A stretch of 11,207 bases of DNA from Dehalococcoidia bacterium UBA1141 (lineage in GTDB: Bacteria > Chloroflexota > Dehalococcoidia > Lucifugimonadales > UBA3495), in the NCBI GenBank assembly GCA_002311385.1, contig DCAE01000109.1, forward strand, positions 56,001-67,207. The letters are read 5' to 3'. Shown piece by piece: positions 1 to 6,410 of this stretch. Under the pieces are notes generated by a model. That model saw nothing but the letters and a program-made list of their open reading frames with translations. It ran no database searches and was not told the origin of the DNA. The position numbers and the translations under genes were made by a program. How positions within the stretch are numbered: position 1 is the stretch's first letter; each line of letters opens with the position of its first letter.

Positions 1-98
1 GAGAATCTATTGAGGAATGGCCGTATTATCAGACCGATAAGGACAAAGGTGCCGAATGGTAGGAAGAAGATAGCCCAGATGGCTGCTTCCGGGATCAT
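1..98 (-). CDS. nuoL: NADH-quinone oxidoreductase subunit L, N-terminal fragment
   Basis: Partial gene running off the left edge; 32 codons are present. NuoL is the antiporter-like proton-pumping membrane subunit at the distal end of the complex I arm. The visible peptide starts MIPEAAIWAIFFLPFGTFVL and continues as one hydrophobic helix ending in a basic RPFLNR segment, as expected for the first transmembrane helix of NuoL. The ATG (96-98) directly abuts the TAG stop of the preceding small gene. It is preceded on the coding strand by a strong GAGGAAG ribosome-binding site (105-111) six bases away, which supports this start. Position after nuoK fits the usual K-L-M-N order. The identity rests on context and the hydrophobic N-terminus only; another membrane subunit such as NuoM is possible. 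Confidence 0.72.
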   Translation of the reverse strand, partial: MIPEAAIWAIFFLPFGTFVLIGLIIRPFLNRF

Positions 99-293
99 CT
101 AGAGCTTCCTCAAAATTTCGTCGGCCACATGTTCTCTGCCCTTGGGCACGTAGATATTAAAGGGAACCCTCTCTCCCCAATCTAGTATGTCCCCTTCCGG
201 CAAGATGCGGGTGGGCAGCCCTTCGCCTTCAAGAGCTTCCTTCCACATCTCGGCCATCATCAAATTAGGCGCTTTTTTGTATTCAACCCACAT
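99..293 (-). CDS. Small DUF2007-like protein between nuoK and nuoL
   Basis: A 64-residue soluble protein with no signal peptide or membrane helix. Its pattern resembles the DUF2007 family (annotated as putative prokaryotic signal-transducing proteins). It has an N-terminal Tyr/Ala strand, a helix (AEMWKEALEGEGLPTRI, residues 14-30) of the type 'A-E...L...GIP', then a strand and the closing pattern 'iyVPkgreHvAdEIL' at about residues 47-61. Such small domains often form a ferredoxin-like fold. The gene is cotranscribed in direction with nuo: its TAG is immediately followed by the nuoL ATG, suggesting coupled translation, while 129 bp separate it from nuoK. No strong Shine-Dalgarno is seen before its ATG. 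It is not a standard complex I subunit. A role in assembly or regulation is only a guess from position. Confidence 0.7.
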   Translation of the reverse strand: MWVEYKKAPNLMMAEMWKEALEGEGLPTRILPEGDILDWGERVPFNIYVPKGREHVADEILRKL

Positions 294-367
294 ATTAGCT
301 ATCAGCCGTTATTTATCGTCCCATCTAGTTGATATCCCAGCCTGGCCCGCTTAGGCTTCGAGTTTTA

Positions 368-393
368 CCCTTCGACAAGCTCAGGACGAACGG
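368..393. repeat. REP-like imperfect palindrome in the nuoK-small gene gap
   Basis: The 129-bp gap 294-422 holds no gene. Its notable content is a 26-bp imperfect palindrome with arms CCCTTCG / CGAACGG around an AAGCTCAGGA-type centre. I recognise this 'TTCGACAAGCTCAGGACGAA' type of sequence as a widely dispersed intergenic repeat in many bacterial genomes, often near gene ends; that recognition is from memory and was not searched. The transcript could form a short stem-loop behind nuoK and might affect mRNA stability. The rest of the gap also contains an AGCTATCAGC motif (297-306) next to the start of the downstream small gene. Confidence 0.55.
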
Positions 394-422
394 AACAATC
401 ACAACAAATTTTGTGCTCGCGC

Positions 423-764
423 TTAATTGCGAAGCTCCGCTGCTTCGGTTAAGTCCACCGACTCCGTATTGCGGTACATGGCGAATACTATGCCCAGCCC
501 CAGGGCAATTTCAGCGGCTGCAACGGTAATGATGAACACCGCAAAAACCTGCCCAGTGAGCACCCCGCCCAGGTTTTCCGCCAGGTTTTCTTTCAGGCCA
601 GCAGGCGCTACGTACTTGGCCAACGCCACAAATGTCAGATTCACGGCGTTGAACATAAGCTCGACGGACATCAAAACTGCCAGGACGTTACGGCGGGCCA
701 ACGACCCATAGAGGCCGATGGCAAAGAGGACCGCCGCAATTATCAGCATCGCTTCAAGAGACAT
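423..764 (-). CDS. nuoK: NADH-quinone oxidoreductase subunit K
   Basis: NuoK is the small three-helix antiporter-like membrane subunit of complex I that links NuoJ to the NuoN/M/L pumping chain. The 113-residue product has three transmembrane segments (about residues 5-24, 28-50 and 70-96). The two membrane glutamates of the family are present: Glu35 in the motif VELMFNAVNL and Glu85 in AAAEIALGL. The signature GLYGSLARRNVLAVLMSVE (17-35) is typical. The hydrophilic loop between helices 2 and 3 (about residues 52-66) is longer than in the roughly 100-residue family norm. The ATG lies six bases after the nuoJ stop, so the two are translated in series. The gene is followed by 129 bp of repeat-containing spacer. 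Confidence 0.96.
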   Translation of the reverse strand: MSLEAMLIIAAVLFAIGLYGSLARRNVLAVLMSVELMFNAVNLTFVALAKYVAPAGLKENLAENLGGVLTGQVFAVFIITVAAAEIALGLGIVFAMYRNTESVDLTEAAELRN

Positions 765-770
765 GGCGCA

Positions 771-1364
771 TCACTCGGAAGATTCTGGGGGTCTGGGGCG
801 CATCAGCACCAATGCCCCGATTAAAGCCGCCAGCAACAGCACCGACACCGCTTCAAATGGCAGGACGAAGTCCCCTATCAATAAGTCCGCTAGGCCAGCT
901 TCTTTTGCGGCAGACTGTTCTTCTTCAGTGAATCCCGAAGATTCCAGGTCTTCAGTGTCGATGATGGCCACTGCGCTGGTCTGCACCAGGGATACCTTTT
1001 CCTGAACATCATCCGGTATCAAGTCCCAGTCAGTGTCGATAGTCACCACCACCAGGGCTGACAATAACAAGGCTGCGAATAGCACCGCTGGCAACTGCAG
1101 CCGGTTGGGCAGGTTGCCCTGTTGCACGTCACGGGTCAACATCACGGCGAAGATAATCAGGATTGAGATGGCGCCCACATATATGAGCACCTGGACCACA
1201 GCCAGGAACTCGGCATTCAACATCACGTAGAAGCCAGCAACCGAGACGAACACCAAAACGAGCAATAGCGCCGCTCGGAATAGGTCTCTGATAAGGACCA
1301 CTCCCAATGCGGCGCCGATGGCCACTACCCCCAATATCCAGAAAATTACGTCCTGAAATAACAT
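771..1364 (-). CDS. nuoJ: NADH-quinone oxidoreductase subunit J
   Basis: NuoJ is the five-helix membrane subunit whose third helix takes part in coupling quinone chemistry to proton pumping. The 197-residue protein has helices near residues 5-24, 30-49, 56-76, 91-108 and 168-188. The conserved helix-3 block runs from AEF (51-53) through VQVLIYVGAISILIIFAVML (57-76). A long acidic loop rich in Asp/Glu (about 110-165) separates helices 4 and 5, then LPFEAVSVLLLAALIGAL (168-185) matches the usual C-terminal helix. The C-terminus is a short proline/acidic tail. The ATG at 1362-1364 is directly adjacent to the nuoI stop (TAG, 1365-1367) with no spacer, consistent with translational coupling. Confidence 0.96.
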   Translation of the reverse strand: MLFQDVIFWILGVVAIGAALGVVLIRDLFRAALLLVLVFVSVAGFYVMLNAEFLAVVQVLIYVGAISILIIFAVMLTRDVQQGNLPNRLQLPAVLFAALLLSALVVVTIDTDWDLIPDDVQEKVSLVQTSAVAIIDTEDLESSGFTEEEQSAAKEAGLADLLIGDFVLPFEAVSVLLLAALIGALVLMRPRPPESSE

Positions 1365-2045
1365 CTAGCTGGAAGCACCCCCGCCGTCCGATCCTACTTC
1401 CCCTTGGTTACTGCCGGGTTCTGGGGCATCATTGCTGCCCTCGGAACCGATGTCATCCCCGTCGATTAGGGATGGTTGCGCAGCCACTAGCTCTCGAGGA
1501 AAGCGCATGCCAGCCTTTTCACTTTGATGCCATTGCCATGACTCTCGCCCAACCTGTTTCCAGTCCAAGGGTTGTCCGCCTCTGGGGTCATATCCTTGGC
1601 TCTCCAACTGTGGCCGGAGGAAAGTGCTGGGGTGTTTTCCAGACTCCCGCAGTTGGTCGATGGTTATCACCATTTGTTTCCTGGAATATTGTCCTTGCTC
1701 AAACCCGCTGCCCATGAAAAGAGCGTCGTAAGGGCAGGCCTCAACGCACAATCCGCAGAACATGCACTGGAAAATCTGAATGTCGAAAACCTCCAAGCGA
1801 TACTTGTCCCCTTGTTGTGGAGCTGTCTCGCTGGGGCTGGTTTCGATTTTGATGATACCCAATGGGCAATATTTGGCGCAGGATGCGCACCCAGTGCAGC
1901 GTTCCTCATACCAGACGAATTCTTCTCCCCGAAACCGTGGGTGCTGTGCCACCCGGCTCTCCGGGTATTCTATGGTGAACGGTTTCTTGGTCAGGTTTTT
2001 CAATGTGACCAAAAGCCCTTTGGCCATGTTTATTCCATAGCCCAT
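1365..2045 (-). CDS. nuoI: NADH-quinone oxidoreductase subunit I (two 4Fe-4S ferredoxin)
   Basis: NuoI carries clusters N6a and N6b and passes electrons from the peripheral arm towards NuoB. Two complete 4Fe-4S motifs are visible: C50-C53-C56-C60-P (CTGCASCAKYCP) and C94-C97-C100-C104-P (CMFCGLCVEACP). The product has 226 residues. Beyond the ferredoxin core (to about residue 135) there is a long C-terminal extension ending in a Gly/Ser/Asp-rich, probably disordered tail (about 192-226). The first ATG overlaps the nuoH stop as TGATG. A second in-frame ATG at residue 7 gives the N-terminus MAKGLLVTLKNL, which looks more like usual NuoI starts, so the true start could be either one. The gene lies between nuoH and nuoJ as in standard operons. 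Confidence 0.97.
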   Translation of the reverse strand: MGYGINMAKGLLVTLKNLTKKPFTIEYPESRVAQHPRFRGEEFVWYEERCTGCASCAKYCPLGIIKIETSPSETAPQQGDKYRLEVFDIQIFQCMFCGLCVEACPYDALFMGSGFEQGQYSRKQMVITIDQLRESGKHPSTFLRPQLESQGYDPRGGQPLDWKQVGRESWQWHQSEKAGMRFPRELVAAQPSLIDGDDIGSEGSNDAPEPGSNQGEVGSDGGGASS

Positions 2046-3280
2046 CAGCTGACCTCACTTGCACTGGGATTAACGTTGACTGTGGCTGGGACCGGGGCGG
2101 CTTGGGGCCATTTGGCTGGCTTCACCTTTTCTTGAATCAGCACTCCGAAAAGACCTATGGTAACGATGGTTACGGCTATATTGATTCCCGACATGACCCA
2201 TAGGTCGTTGGTGCTAAGCACGCCTAAATCGTTCCTGAAGAAGTAGACTTCCACAGTGGTGACCGCCAGGTTAATCAGGCTAAGGGGCAGCAGGAATTTC
2301 CAAGCCAGGGCCATCAACTGATCGATTCGCAGCCGCGGGAAAGTTGCTCTAACCCAGATAAACAAGAAGACCACGATTCCTATCTTAATCATGAACCAGA
2401 GCCAGCCGATGTACTTGGCGGCCGGGCCGTCCCACCCACTCATGAAGAAGGTCACCACCAGAGCGGCGGCAGCCAGTGTCGCTCCGAACTCGGCGGCCTG
2501 AATCAGGGCAAACTTGATGCCGCTGTATTCTATGTGATAGCCAGCGATAAGCTCGGATTCAGCTTCCGCCACGTCGAAGGGTGTGCGGTTTAGCTCGGCG
2601 GAGATTGCCGCCAGAAACACGAACAACGCCATCGGTTGAACCAGCAAGAAGGGCACGTTCTGGGCCTCCACCACATCGGACAAGGACATGGACCCGGCGA
2701 CCATGACAACACCCAGCAGGGACACCACCATGGGGATTTCATAGCTAATCAGTACCGCCACACCCCTGGCTGCGCCGAACATGGCGAAACGGTTGTTGGA
2801 AGACCACCCAGCGATGAATATTGCTATCGTGCTTATTGAACTGATGGCCAACACGAACAGCACCCCGATGTTCAGGTCGGCAAGGGCGGTGTCCTTGGCG
2901 AAAGGCACCACGGCCATCACCAGAATCACCGGCATCAACATCAACACCGGGACCATCATAAAAGCGAACTTGTCGGCATTGGCCGGGGTCAGGTCTTCTT
3001 TGGTCATTAGCTTGACCAAGTCTGCCAAGGGTTGCAAGAGCCCAAATGGCCCCCAACGGTTGGGCCCGATGCGGTTATGCATGCGCCCGATGACCCGCCT
3101 TTCCACCCAGGACAAGATGCCCGCTCCCATCAAAATGCCATTCACCAGAATAATCATGATGACCAAACCGGCTACCACATATGACAGCCAACAGGGCAAC
3201 ACCCGGCCCACCCCATCATAAACGACTCTGAAGAGGACGGTATCGTGGAGAATGTTGTCGGGCGCCAACAGGCAGTTCAT
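2045..3280 (-). CDS. nuoH: NADH-quinone oxidoreductase subunit H
   Basis: NuoH anchors the peripheral arm in the membrane and forms much of the quinone entry tunnel. The 411-residue protein has about nine hydrophobic helices. Family signatures are clear: WVERRVIGRMHNRIGPNRWG (58-77), which lines the tunnel, and ELNRTPFDVAEAESELIAGY (229-248) followed by HIEYSG, the charged loop of the E-channel. It is longer than the common 320-350 residues. The extra length is an N-terminal stretch before the first helix and a C-terminal tail after about residue 390 (KVKPAKWPQAAPVPATVNV). The ATG at 3278-3280 has only a weak ribosome-binding site. A 76-bp spacer separates it from nuoD; nuoE, nuoF and nuoG are not present there. 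Confidence 0.97.
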   Translation of the reverse strand: MNCLLAPDNILHDTVLFRVVYDGVGRVLPCWLSYVVAGLVIMIILVNGILMGAGILSWVERRVIGRMHNRIGPNRWGPFGLLQPLADLVKLMTKEDLTPANADKFAFMMVPVLMLMPVILVMAVVPFAKDTALADLNIGVLFVLAISSISTIAIFIAGWSSNNRFAMFGAARGVAVLISYEIPMVVSLLGVVMVAGSMSLSDVVEAQNVPFLLVQPMALFVFLAAISAELNRTPFDVAEAESELIAGYHIEYSGIKFALIQAAEFGATLAAAALVVTFFMSGWDGPAAKYIGWLWFMIKIGIVVFLFIWVRATFPRLRIDQLMALAWKFLLPLSLINLAVTTVEVYFFRNDLGVLSTNDLWVMSGINIAVTIVTIGLFGVLIQEKVKPAKWPQAAPVPATVNVNPSASEVS

Positions 3281-3356
3281 GTTTGGGTTGCTCTAAAAGG
3301 TCATCGATAATATTTAATTGATAAGACGGCCAAGTTGTCCACCGCCGACCCGTGCC

Positions 3357-4463
3357 TCACCGGTCGACCTCGCCTAGATTGATATCCATGCTGCCCAATG
3401 TGACAATCATATCGGCCAGTTTCCAGCCAACCAGCAGGTGTTCGGTAACCGTCAGGTTCATCAAGGATGGGGAGCGAATCTTGCAACGGTAGGGGCTGAT
3501 GCCACCGTCGCTTACCAAGAAGAATGCCAGTTCTCCTTTCGAGGCTTCCACCCGGCCGTAGGCTTCAGTCCCCGGCTTGGGATGCAACACCAATGGCAAG
3601 TCGAGACGCACAGGACCAGGCTCGATTTGCGCTACGCATTGCTCAATTATGCGAGCGCTCTGGTGTATCTCCTGAACTCGCACCCAGAACCGGTCATAGT
3701 TGTCGCCCTTGGTCCCCACCGGAACATCGAATTCCACCCTGTCGTAAACGTCATAGGGCTCCATCTTCCGCCAGTCCCAGGCCAGTCCGCTGGCCCTCAA
3801 CACGGGTCCGCTGACCGAGCAGTTGATGGCCATGTCCAAGGGGAGGATGCTCACGTCCCGAGTCCGAATCAACACAATCTCGTTTTCCAAGACCAGTTGC
3901 TCAATCTCGCTAATCTCTGAGTGGAACAACTGCATGAAATTGTCCAAGGCAGGCCAGAAGTCGGCTGGCGCGTCGGAGACTACGCCGCCGGGCCGTGCGT
4001 AACTAACTGTCACCCTGGCGCCGCAGAGCATTTCAAACAAGTCCAAGATTCGCTCCCTGGTGCGGAAGGCATACATCAAAGGCGTGCCCAGGGTACCCAA
4101 GTCTTGGAGGAAAAAACCGATGCCCATCAGGTGGCTGGCGATGCGCTGCAACTCGGCAGAGATGGTCCGTAAATACTTGCCTCGGTCCGGCGCTTCCACC
4201 TCCAACAACTTCTCCACGGCCAGGCAGTAACCTTGGTTGTTAATCATGGAAGATACGTAGTCCAGGCGATCAGTCAATGTGACGATTTGGACGTAGTTCC
4301 GCTCTTCGGCCAGTTTCTCGGTGCCACGGTGGAGATAGCCGAAAACCGGTTCTACCTCGATAATTTCTTCGCCATCAAATGTAACCCGCAACCGGAACAC
4401 CCCATGGGTGCTTGGGTGTTGCGGGCCGACATTCACGGTCATGGGTTCGGTACGAATAGTCAT
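3357..4463 (-). CDS. nuoD: NADH-quinone oxidoreductase subunit D (49 kDa type)
   Basis: NuoD is the quinone-site subunit of the peripheral arm, related to the large subunit of [NiFe] hydrogenases but without metal. The 368-residue length is near the family minimum. The N-terminal signature GPQHPSTHGVFRLRVTFDGE (13-32) supplies the quinone-loop histidines (His16, His20). The tyrosine in TDRLDYVSSM (Tyr69) matches the conserved ubiquinone-headgroup tyrosine. GYLHRGTEKLAEERNY (42-57) and the C-terminal ending DINLGEVDR are typical. The start ATG (4461-4463) is followed in gene order by nuoH after 76 bp and preceded by an 81-bp repeat-containing gap after nuoC. The ribosome-binding site is weak (GGTAGAAAA before ATG). 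Confidence 0.97.
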   Translation of the reverse strand: MTIRTEPMTVNVGPQHPSTHGVFRLRVTFDGEEIIEVEPVFGYLHRGTEKLAEERNYVQIVTLTDRLDYVSSMINNQGYCLAVEKLLEVEAPDRGKYLRTISAELQRIASHLMGIGFFLQDLGTLGTPLMYAFRTRERILDLFEMLCGARVTVSYARPGGVVSDAPADFWPALDNFMQLFHSEISEIEQLVLENEIVLIRTRDVSILPLDMAINCSVSGPVLRASGLAWDWRKMEPYDVYDRVEFDVPVGTKGDNYDRFWVRVQEIHQSARIIEQCVAQIEPGPVRLDLPLVLHPKPGTEAYGRVEASKGELAFFLVSDGGISPYRCKIRSPSLMNLTVTEHLLVGWKLADMIVTLGSMDINLGEVDR

Positions 4464-4471
4464 TTTTCTAC

Positions 4472-4524
4472 CAGCTATCAGAGTTCAGCAATCAGCTAGT
4501 AACTCAGGACTAAAAACTGACTAC
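4472..4524. repeat. Degenerate TGATAGC-type simple repeat between nuoC and nuoD
   Basis: The 81-bp nuoC-nuoD gap is filled mostly by degenerate copies of a short unit, on the coding strand reading approximately CTGAGT..TAGCTGATTGCTGAA..CTGATAGCTGG. This resembles heptamer-type intergenic simple repeats. It contains the octamer TGATAGCT (minus strand 4480-4473), which also precedes the small gene at 293 and moaA at 8509. There is no gene and no convincing promoter or terminator in the gap. A role in setting the nuoD translation start or mRNA stability is possible but not shown. Confidence 0.45.
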
Positions 4525-4544
4525 GGGCGGCAGAGCACTCGCTG

Positions 4545-4991
4545 CTACAAATAATCCTTGCGCAGTGGGTGGCCCGGAAACCCTTCCCAAAGCATGATTC
4601 GTTTCATATTCGGATGACCCTCAAAGTGGATACCCATCAGGTCCCATATCTCCCTCTCCTGGAAATCCGCCCCGCGCCACACGTTGTAAACAGAGGAGAT
4701 TGAGAGGTTCTCCCGGCCAAACACCTTGGTTTTGACCAAGGCGGTGTGGTGTCGATTTATGGACGTCAGGTGATAGGAGAGCTCAAAGTACTCGATAAAA
4801 TCCACTGCGCTGATAGAGTTCAAGAACTTGAAATCCAGCTCGGGGTCGTCACAAAGGAACTGTGAGACGGGGGCGATCGAAGAAGGTTTTACCCAAAGTG
4901 CGTAGTTGTTCCATTCCACCACCGCATCGGGTACCCCCACCTGCAGCCTTTCCGTCAAATTCTCCACCGCAACCGGCGCCACGATGGCCAT
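4545..4991 (-). CDS. nuoC: NADH-quinone oxidoreductase subunit C (30 kDa type)
   Basis: NuoC is a peripheral-arm subunit without cofactors that packs against NuoD and NuoB. The 148-residue product is a stand-alone NuoC, not the NuoCD fusion of enterobacteria. The family C-terminal signature is clear: the REIWDLMGIHFEGHPNMKRI block (about 111-130) followed by GFPGHPLRKDYL at the very end. The N-terminal part (about 1-100) has the mixed alpha/beta sequence usual for the 30-kDa subunit, including DFIEYFELSYHLTSI. The ATG overlaps the nuoB stop by one base (TAATG), so translation is coupled to nuoB. It is at the short end of the family size range but complete at both ends. Confidence 0.96.
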   Translation of the reverse strand: MAIVAPVAVENLTERLQVGVPDAVVEWNNYALWVKPSSIAPVSQFLCDDPELDFKFLNSISAVDFIEYFELSYHLTSINRHHTALVKTKVFGRENLSISSVYNVWRGADFQEREIWDLMGIHFEGHPNMKRIMLWEGFPGHPLRKDYL

Positions 4992-5722
4992 TAAGCCTGC
5001 TCCCCGGTTTTATCAGAGGAAGAATCAGACGAAGATTCAACGGAGGATTCAGTCGAAGAATCAGTCGAAGAATCAGTTGCATTCCTTGACGCAGAATTGG
5101 CTAGCGCCACTGGGGAGTAAGGAGAGTTTTGAAGGTTCTGATATTTCTTTATCTTCTCGTGCAAGGCCATAATGCCATAGAGAAGCGCGTCGGGACGCGG
5201 CGGGCAGCCAGGCACATACACATCTACCGGAACAATATGGTCCACGCCGGGGACAACGCTGTAGGAGCCAAAGTAGGGGCCACCGCTGGTGGCGCAGACC
5301 CCCATGGATATGACCCACTTTGGGTCTCCCATCTGATCGTAGATGCGGCGAATCGCCGGGGCCATCTTCCAAGTAACGGTCCCAGCTACAATCATTAGGT
5401 CCGCCTGGCGAGGCGAAGCGCGGAACACTTCCATGCCGAAGCGGGCAATATCGAACCGACCCATGGCCGTCGCAATCATCTCAAAAGCGCAACAGGCCAG
5501 TCCAAAGGTCACAGGCCACAGAGCCGATTTACGGCTCCAGTTAACCAGAGCATCGACGGAGGTGACTAGGAGGTTGCTCTTGAGGTCGTCGGGAATCTCC
5601 AAGATCGGCTCGGACAATGGCTCCGAGGACGCATCCCTCAAGCTCTGGACTCCGGCGCCTTCTGCCCGATCCAACTCCCAGGTTCTGGTGTTCAGCGGGC
5701 CTTCGCCCCCTGTCATAGTCAT
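4991..5722 (-). CDS. nuoB: NADH-quinone oxidoreductase subunit B (cluster N2) with Ser/Asp-rich tail
   Basis: NuoB holds the terminal 4Fe-4S cluster N2, which reduces quinone at the NuoB/NuoD interface. All four ligand cysteines are visible: the tandem pair Cys77-Cys78 (LACCAFEM), Cys143 (SMGVCATSGGPY) and Cys173 (YVPGCPPRPDALL). The core spans about residues 45-195. At 243 residues it is longer than usual because of a roughly 40-residue N-terminal extension and a C-terminal low-complexity tail (about 209-243) rich in Ser, Asp, Glu and Thr, encoded by a 12-bp tandem repeat. The ATG at 5720-5722 is favoured over the in-frame ATG two codons later because a GGGGAG ribosome-binding site lies eight bases before it. 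The tail is unlikely to affect cluster binding. Confidence 0.96.
   Translation of the reverse strand: MTMTGGEGPLNTRTWELDRAEGAGVQSLRDASSEPLSEPILEIPDDLKSNLLVTSVDALVNWSRKSALWPVTFGLACCAFEMIATAMGRFDIARFGMEVFRASPRQADLMIVAGTVTWKMAPAIRRIYDQMGDPKWVISMGVCATSGGPYFGSYSVVPGVDHIVPVDVYVPGCPPRPDALLYGIMALHEKIKKYQNLQNSPYSPVALANSASRNATDSSTDSSTESSVESSSDSSSDKTGEQA
5019..5078. repeat. 12-bp tandem repeat, five units, in nuoB 3' end
   Basis: Five contiguous 12-bp units on the plus strand: GAAGAATCAGAC (5019), GAAGATTCAACG (5031), GAGGATTCAGTC (5043), GAAGAATCAGTC (5055) and GAAGAATCAGTT (5067). Read on the minus strand in the nuoB frame, they encode a repeating Asp/Glu-Ser-Ser-Thr/Val/Ser tail. The unit contains short self-complementary cores (for example GATTC/GAATC). 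The same unit family, in the same orientation, recurs at 10568-10615, with one match at 10049-10060. Confidence 0.88.
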
Positions 5723-5730
5723 AATCTAGA

Positions 5731-5736
5731 CTCCCC
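5731..5736 (-). promoter_or_regulatory. Ribosome-binding site of nuoB
   Basis: The coding strand reads GGGGAG, then eight bases, then the nuoB ATG. It decides between the two nearby in-frame ATG codons (first preferred). The site overlaps the nuoA stop codon, which suits coupled translation of the two genes. Confidence 0.6.
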
Positions 5737-6119
5737 TATCCCCACTCGAAGTCCCGTTTGCGCCAAGCGTAGGCCCAACCCACCAACAAGATAGCGACGA
5801 AGGCGGCCATCTCCACCAGAGCAAACAGCTCTAGTTTCAGGAACTTGCTGGCCCAAGGGTATAAGAACACGACTTCAACATCGAAAATCACGAATAAGAC
5901 GGCGAACATGTAGTAGCGGAAATTGAACTGAACCCATCTGCCACCGATGGCTTCCATGCCGCACTCAAAGGTTTCCGACTTCACCTGCGTGGGATTATTC
6001 GGGCGAAGACCCACGCGAGAAGCCATCCAAGACATCATCAACATGCTGATGGGAACAGCAAAGGCCACAACGACGAAAATAGCCACTAAGCCATATTGTC
6101 GGAAATAGTCTTCTTGCAT
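5736..6119 (-). CDS. nuoA: NADH-quinone oxidoreductase subunit A
   Basis: NuoA is the three-helix membrane subunit next to NuoH whose flexible loop contacts the quinone site. The 127-residue product shows helices at about residues 10-32, 67-88 and 97-117. It carries the loop signature SETFECGMEAIGGRWVQFNF (48-67) with the conserved Cys53, then YYMFAVLFVIFDVEVVFLYPWA (69-90) with Asp80 and Glu82 of the E-channel. It is the first gene of the operon, with an extended -10 promoter element about 80 bp upstream. The start is chosen because the helix pattern begins right after it; upstream there is only a modest AGAGG ribosome-binding site three bases from the ATG. The nuoB ATG follows 13 bp after its stop. 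Confidence 0.97.
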   Translation of the reverse strand: MQEDYFRQYGLVAIFVVVAFAVPISMLMMSWMASRVGLRPNNPTQVKSETFECGMEAIGGRWVQFNFRYYMFAVLFVIFDVEVVFLYPWASKFLKLELFALVEMAAFVAILLVGWAYAWRKRDFEWG

Positions 6120-6143
6120 CAGCCTCTGCTCAACCTTAAATCA

Positions 6144-6166
6144 AGCCCGACTCACGAGCCCGACTC
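6144..6166. repeat. 10-bp direct repeat in the nuo operon leader
   Basis: AGCCCGACTC occurs twice (6144-6153 and 6157-6166) separated by ACG, a 13-bp period, between the predicted nuo promoter and the nuoA start. It lies in the probable 5' untranslated leader. It could be an operator half-site pair or a leader structure element; the sequence alone does not decide. No other copy was noticed in the window. Confidence 0.5.
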
Positions 6167-6198
6167 GGTTGGAATAACATGCTCGAGTTGCGGGTGGA

Positions 6199-6207
6199 AT
6201 TATAACA
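6199..6207 (-). promoter_or_regulatory. Extended -10 promoter for the nuo operon
   Basis: On the minus strand the sequence TGTTATAAT contains a perfect TATAAT (6204-6199) preceded by the extended -10 TGn motif. No good -35 box is found at 16-18 bp spacing, which is normal for extended -10 promoters. Transcription would begin near 6192, giving a leader of about 70 bases before nuoA. The 291-bp region 6120-6410 between nuoA and the divergent CoA-transferase otherwise holds no gene. I could not identify a convincing plus-strand promoter in it. Confidence 0.6.
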
Positions 6208-6410
6208 TAGCCAACAGAATCACAGACAGGGAAAACACAAGATTTCATATCGTGTTTCAGGTGATAGTTTTGGGGTCATTTTCGGCGGGGTTTCTTGGGG
6301 AGATTTGCTGCTGGTAACATGGGTCAGGAACACAGTTCGCCGGCAATGGATCAAACCGGCGAGACTCAACATTTTGTATTCAACCAAGTTTATTCAATCG
6401 GGGAGAAAGT

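Noticed and set aside
1572..2135. 187-codon open frame on the plus strand
   Set aside because: It lies antisense to nuoI and the end of nuoH, which have intact iron-sulphur and membrane signatures.
3307..3333. Possible internal minus-strand promoter before nuoH (TTGGCC, 15 bases, TATTAT)
   Set aside because: The spacing is too short and the -35 match is weak; the AT-rich stretch in the nuoD-nuoH gap is not enough support.
5019..5078. Repeat array considered as a CRISPR array
   Set aside because: Units are 12 bp, directly adjacent, without spacers, and are translated as part of NuoB.
6208..6410. Plus-strand promoter for the CoA-transferase
   Set aside because: Several TTG-containing hexamers exist, but none has a -10 box at acceptable spacing; only the ribosome-binding site is convincing.
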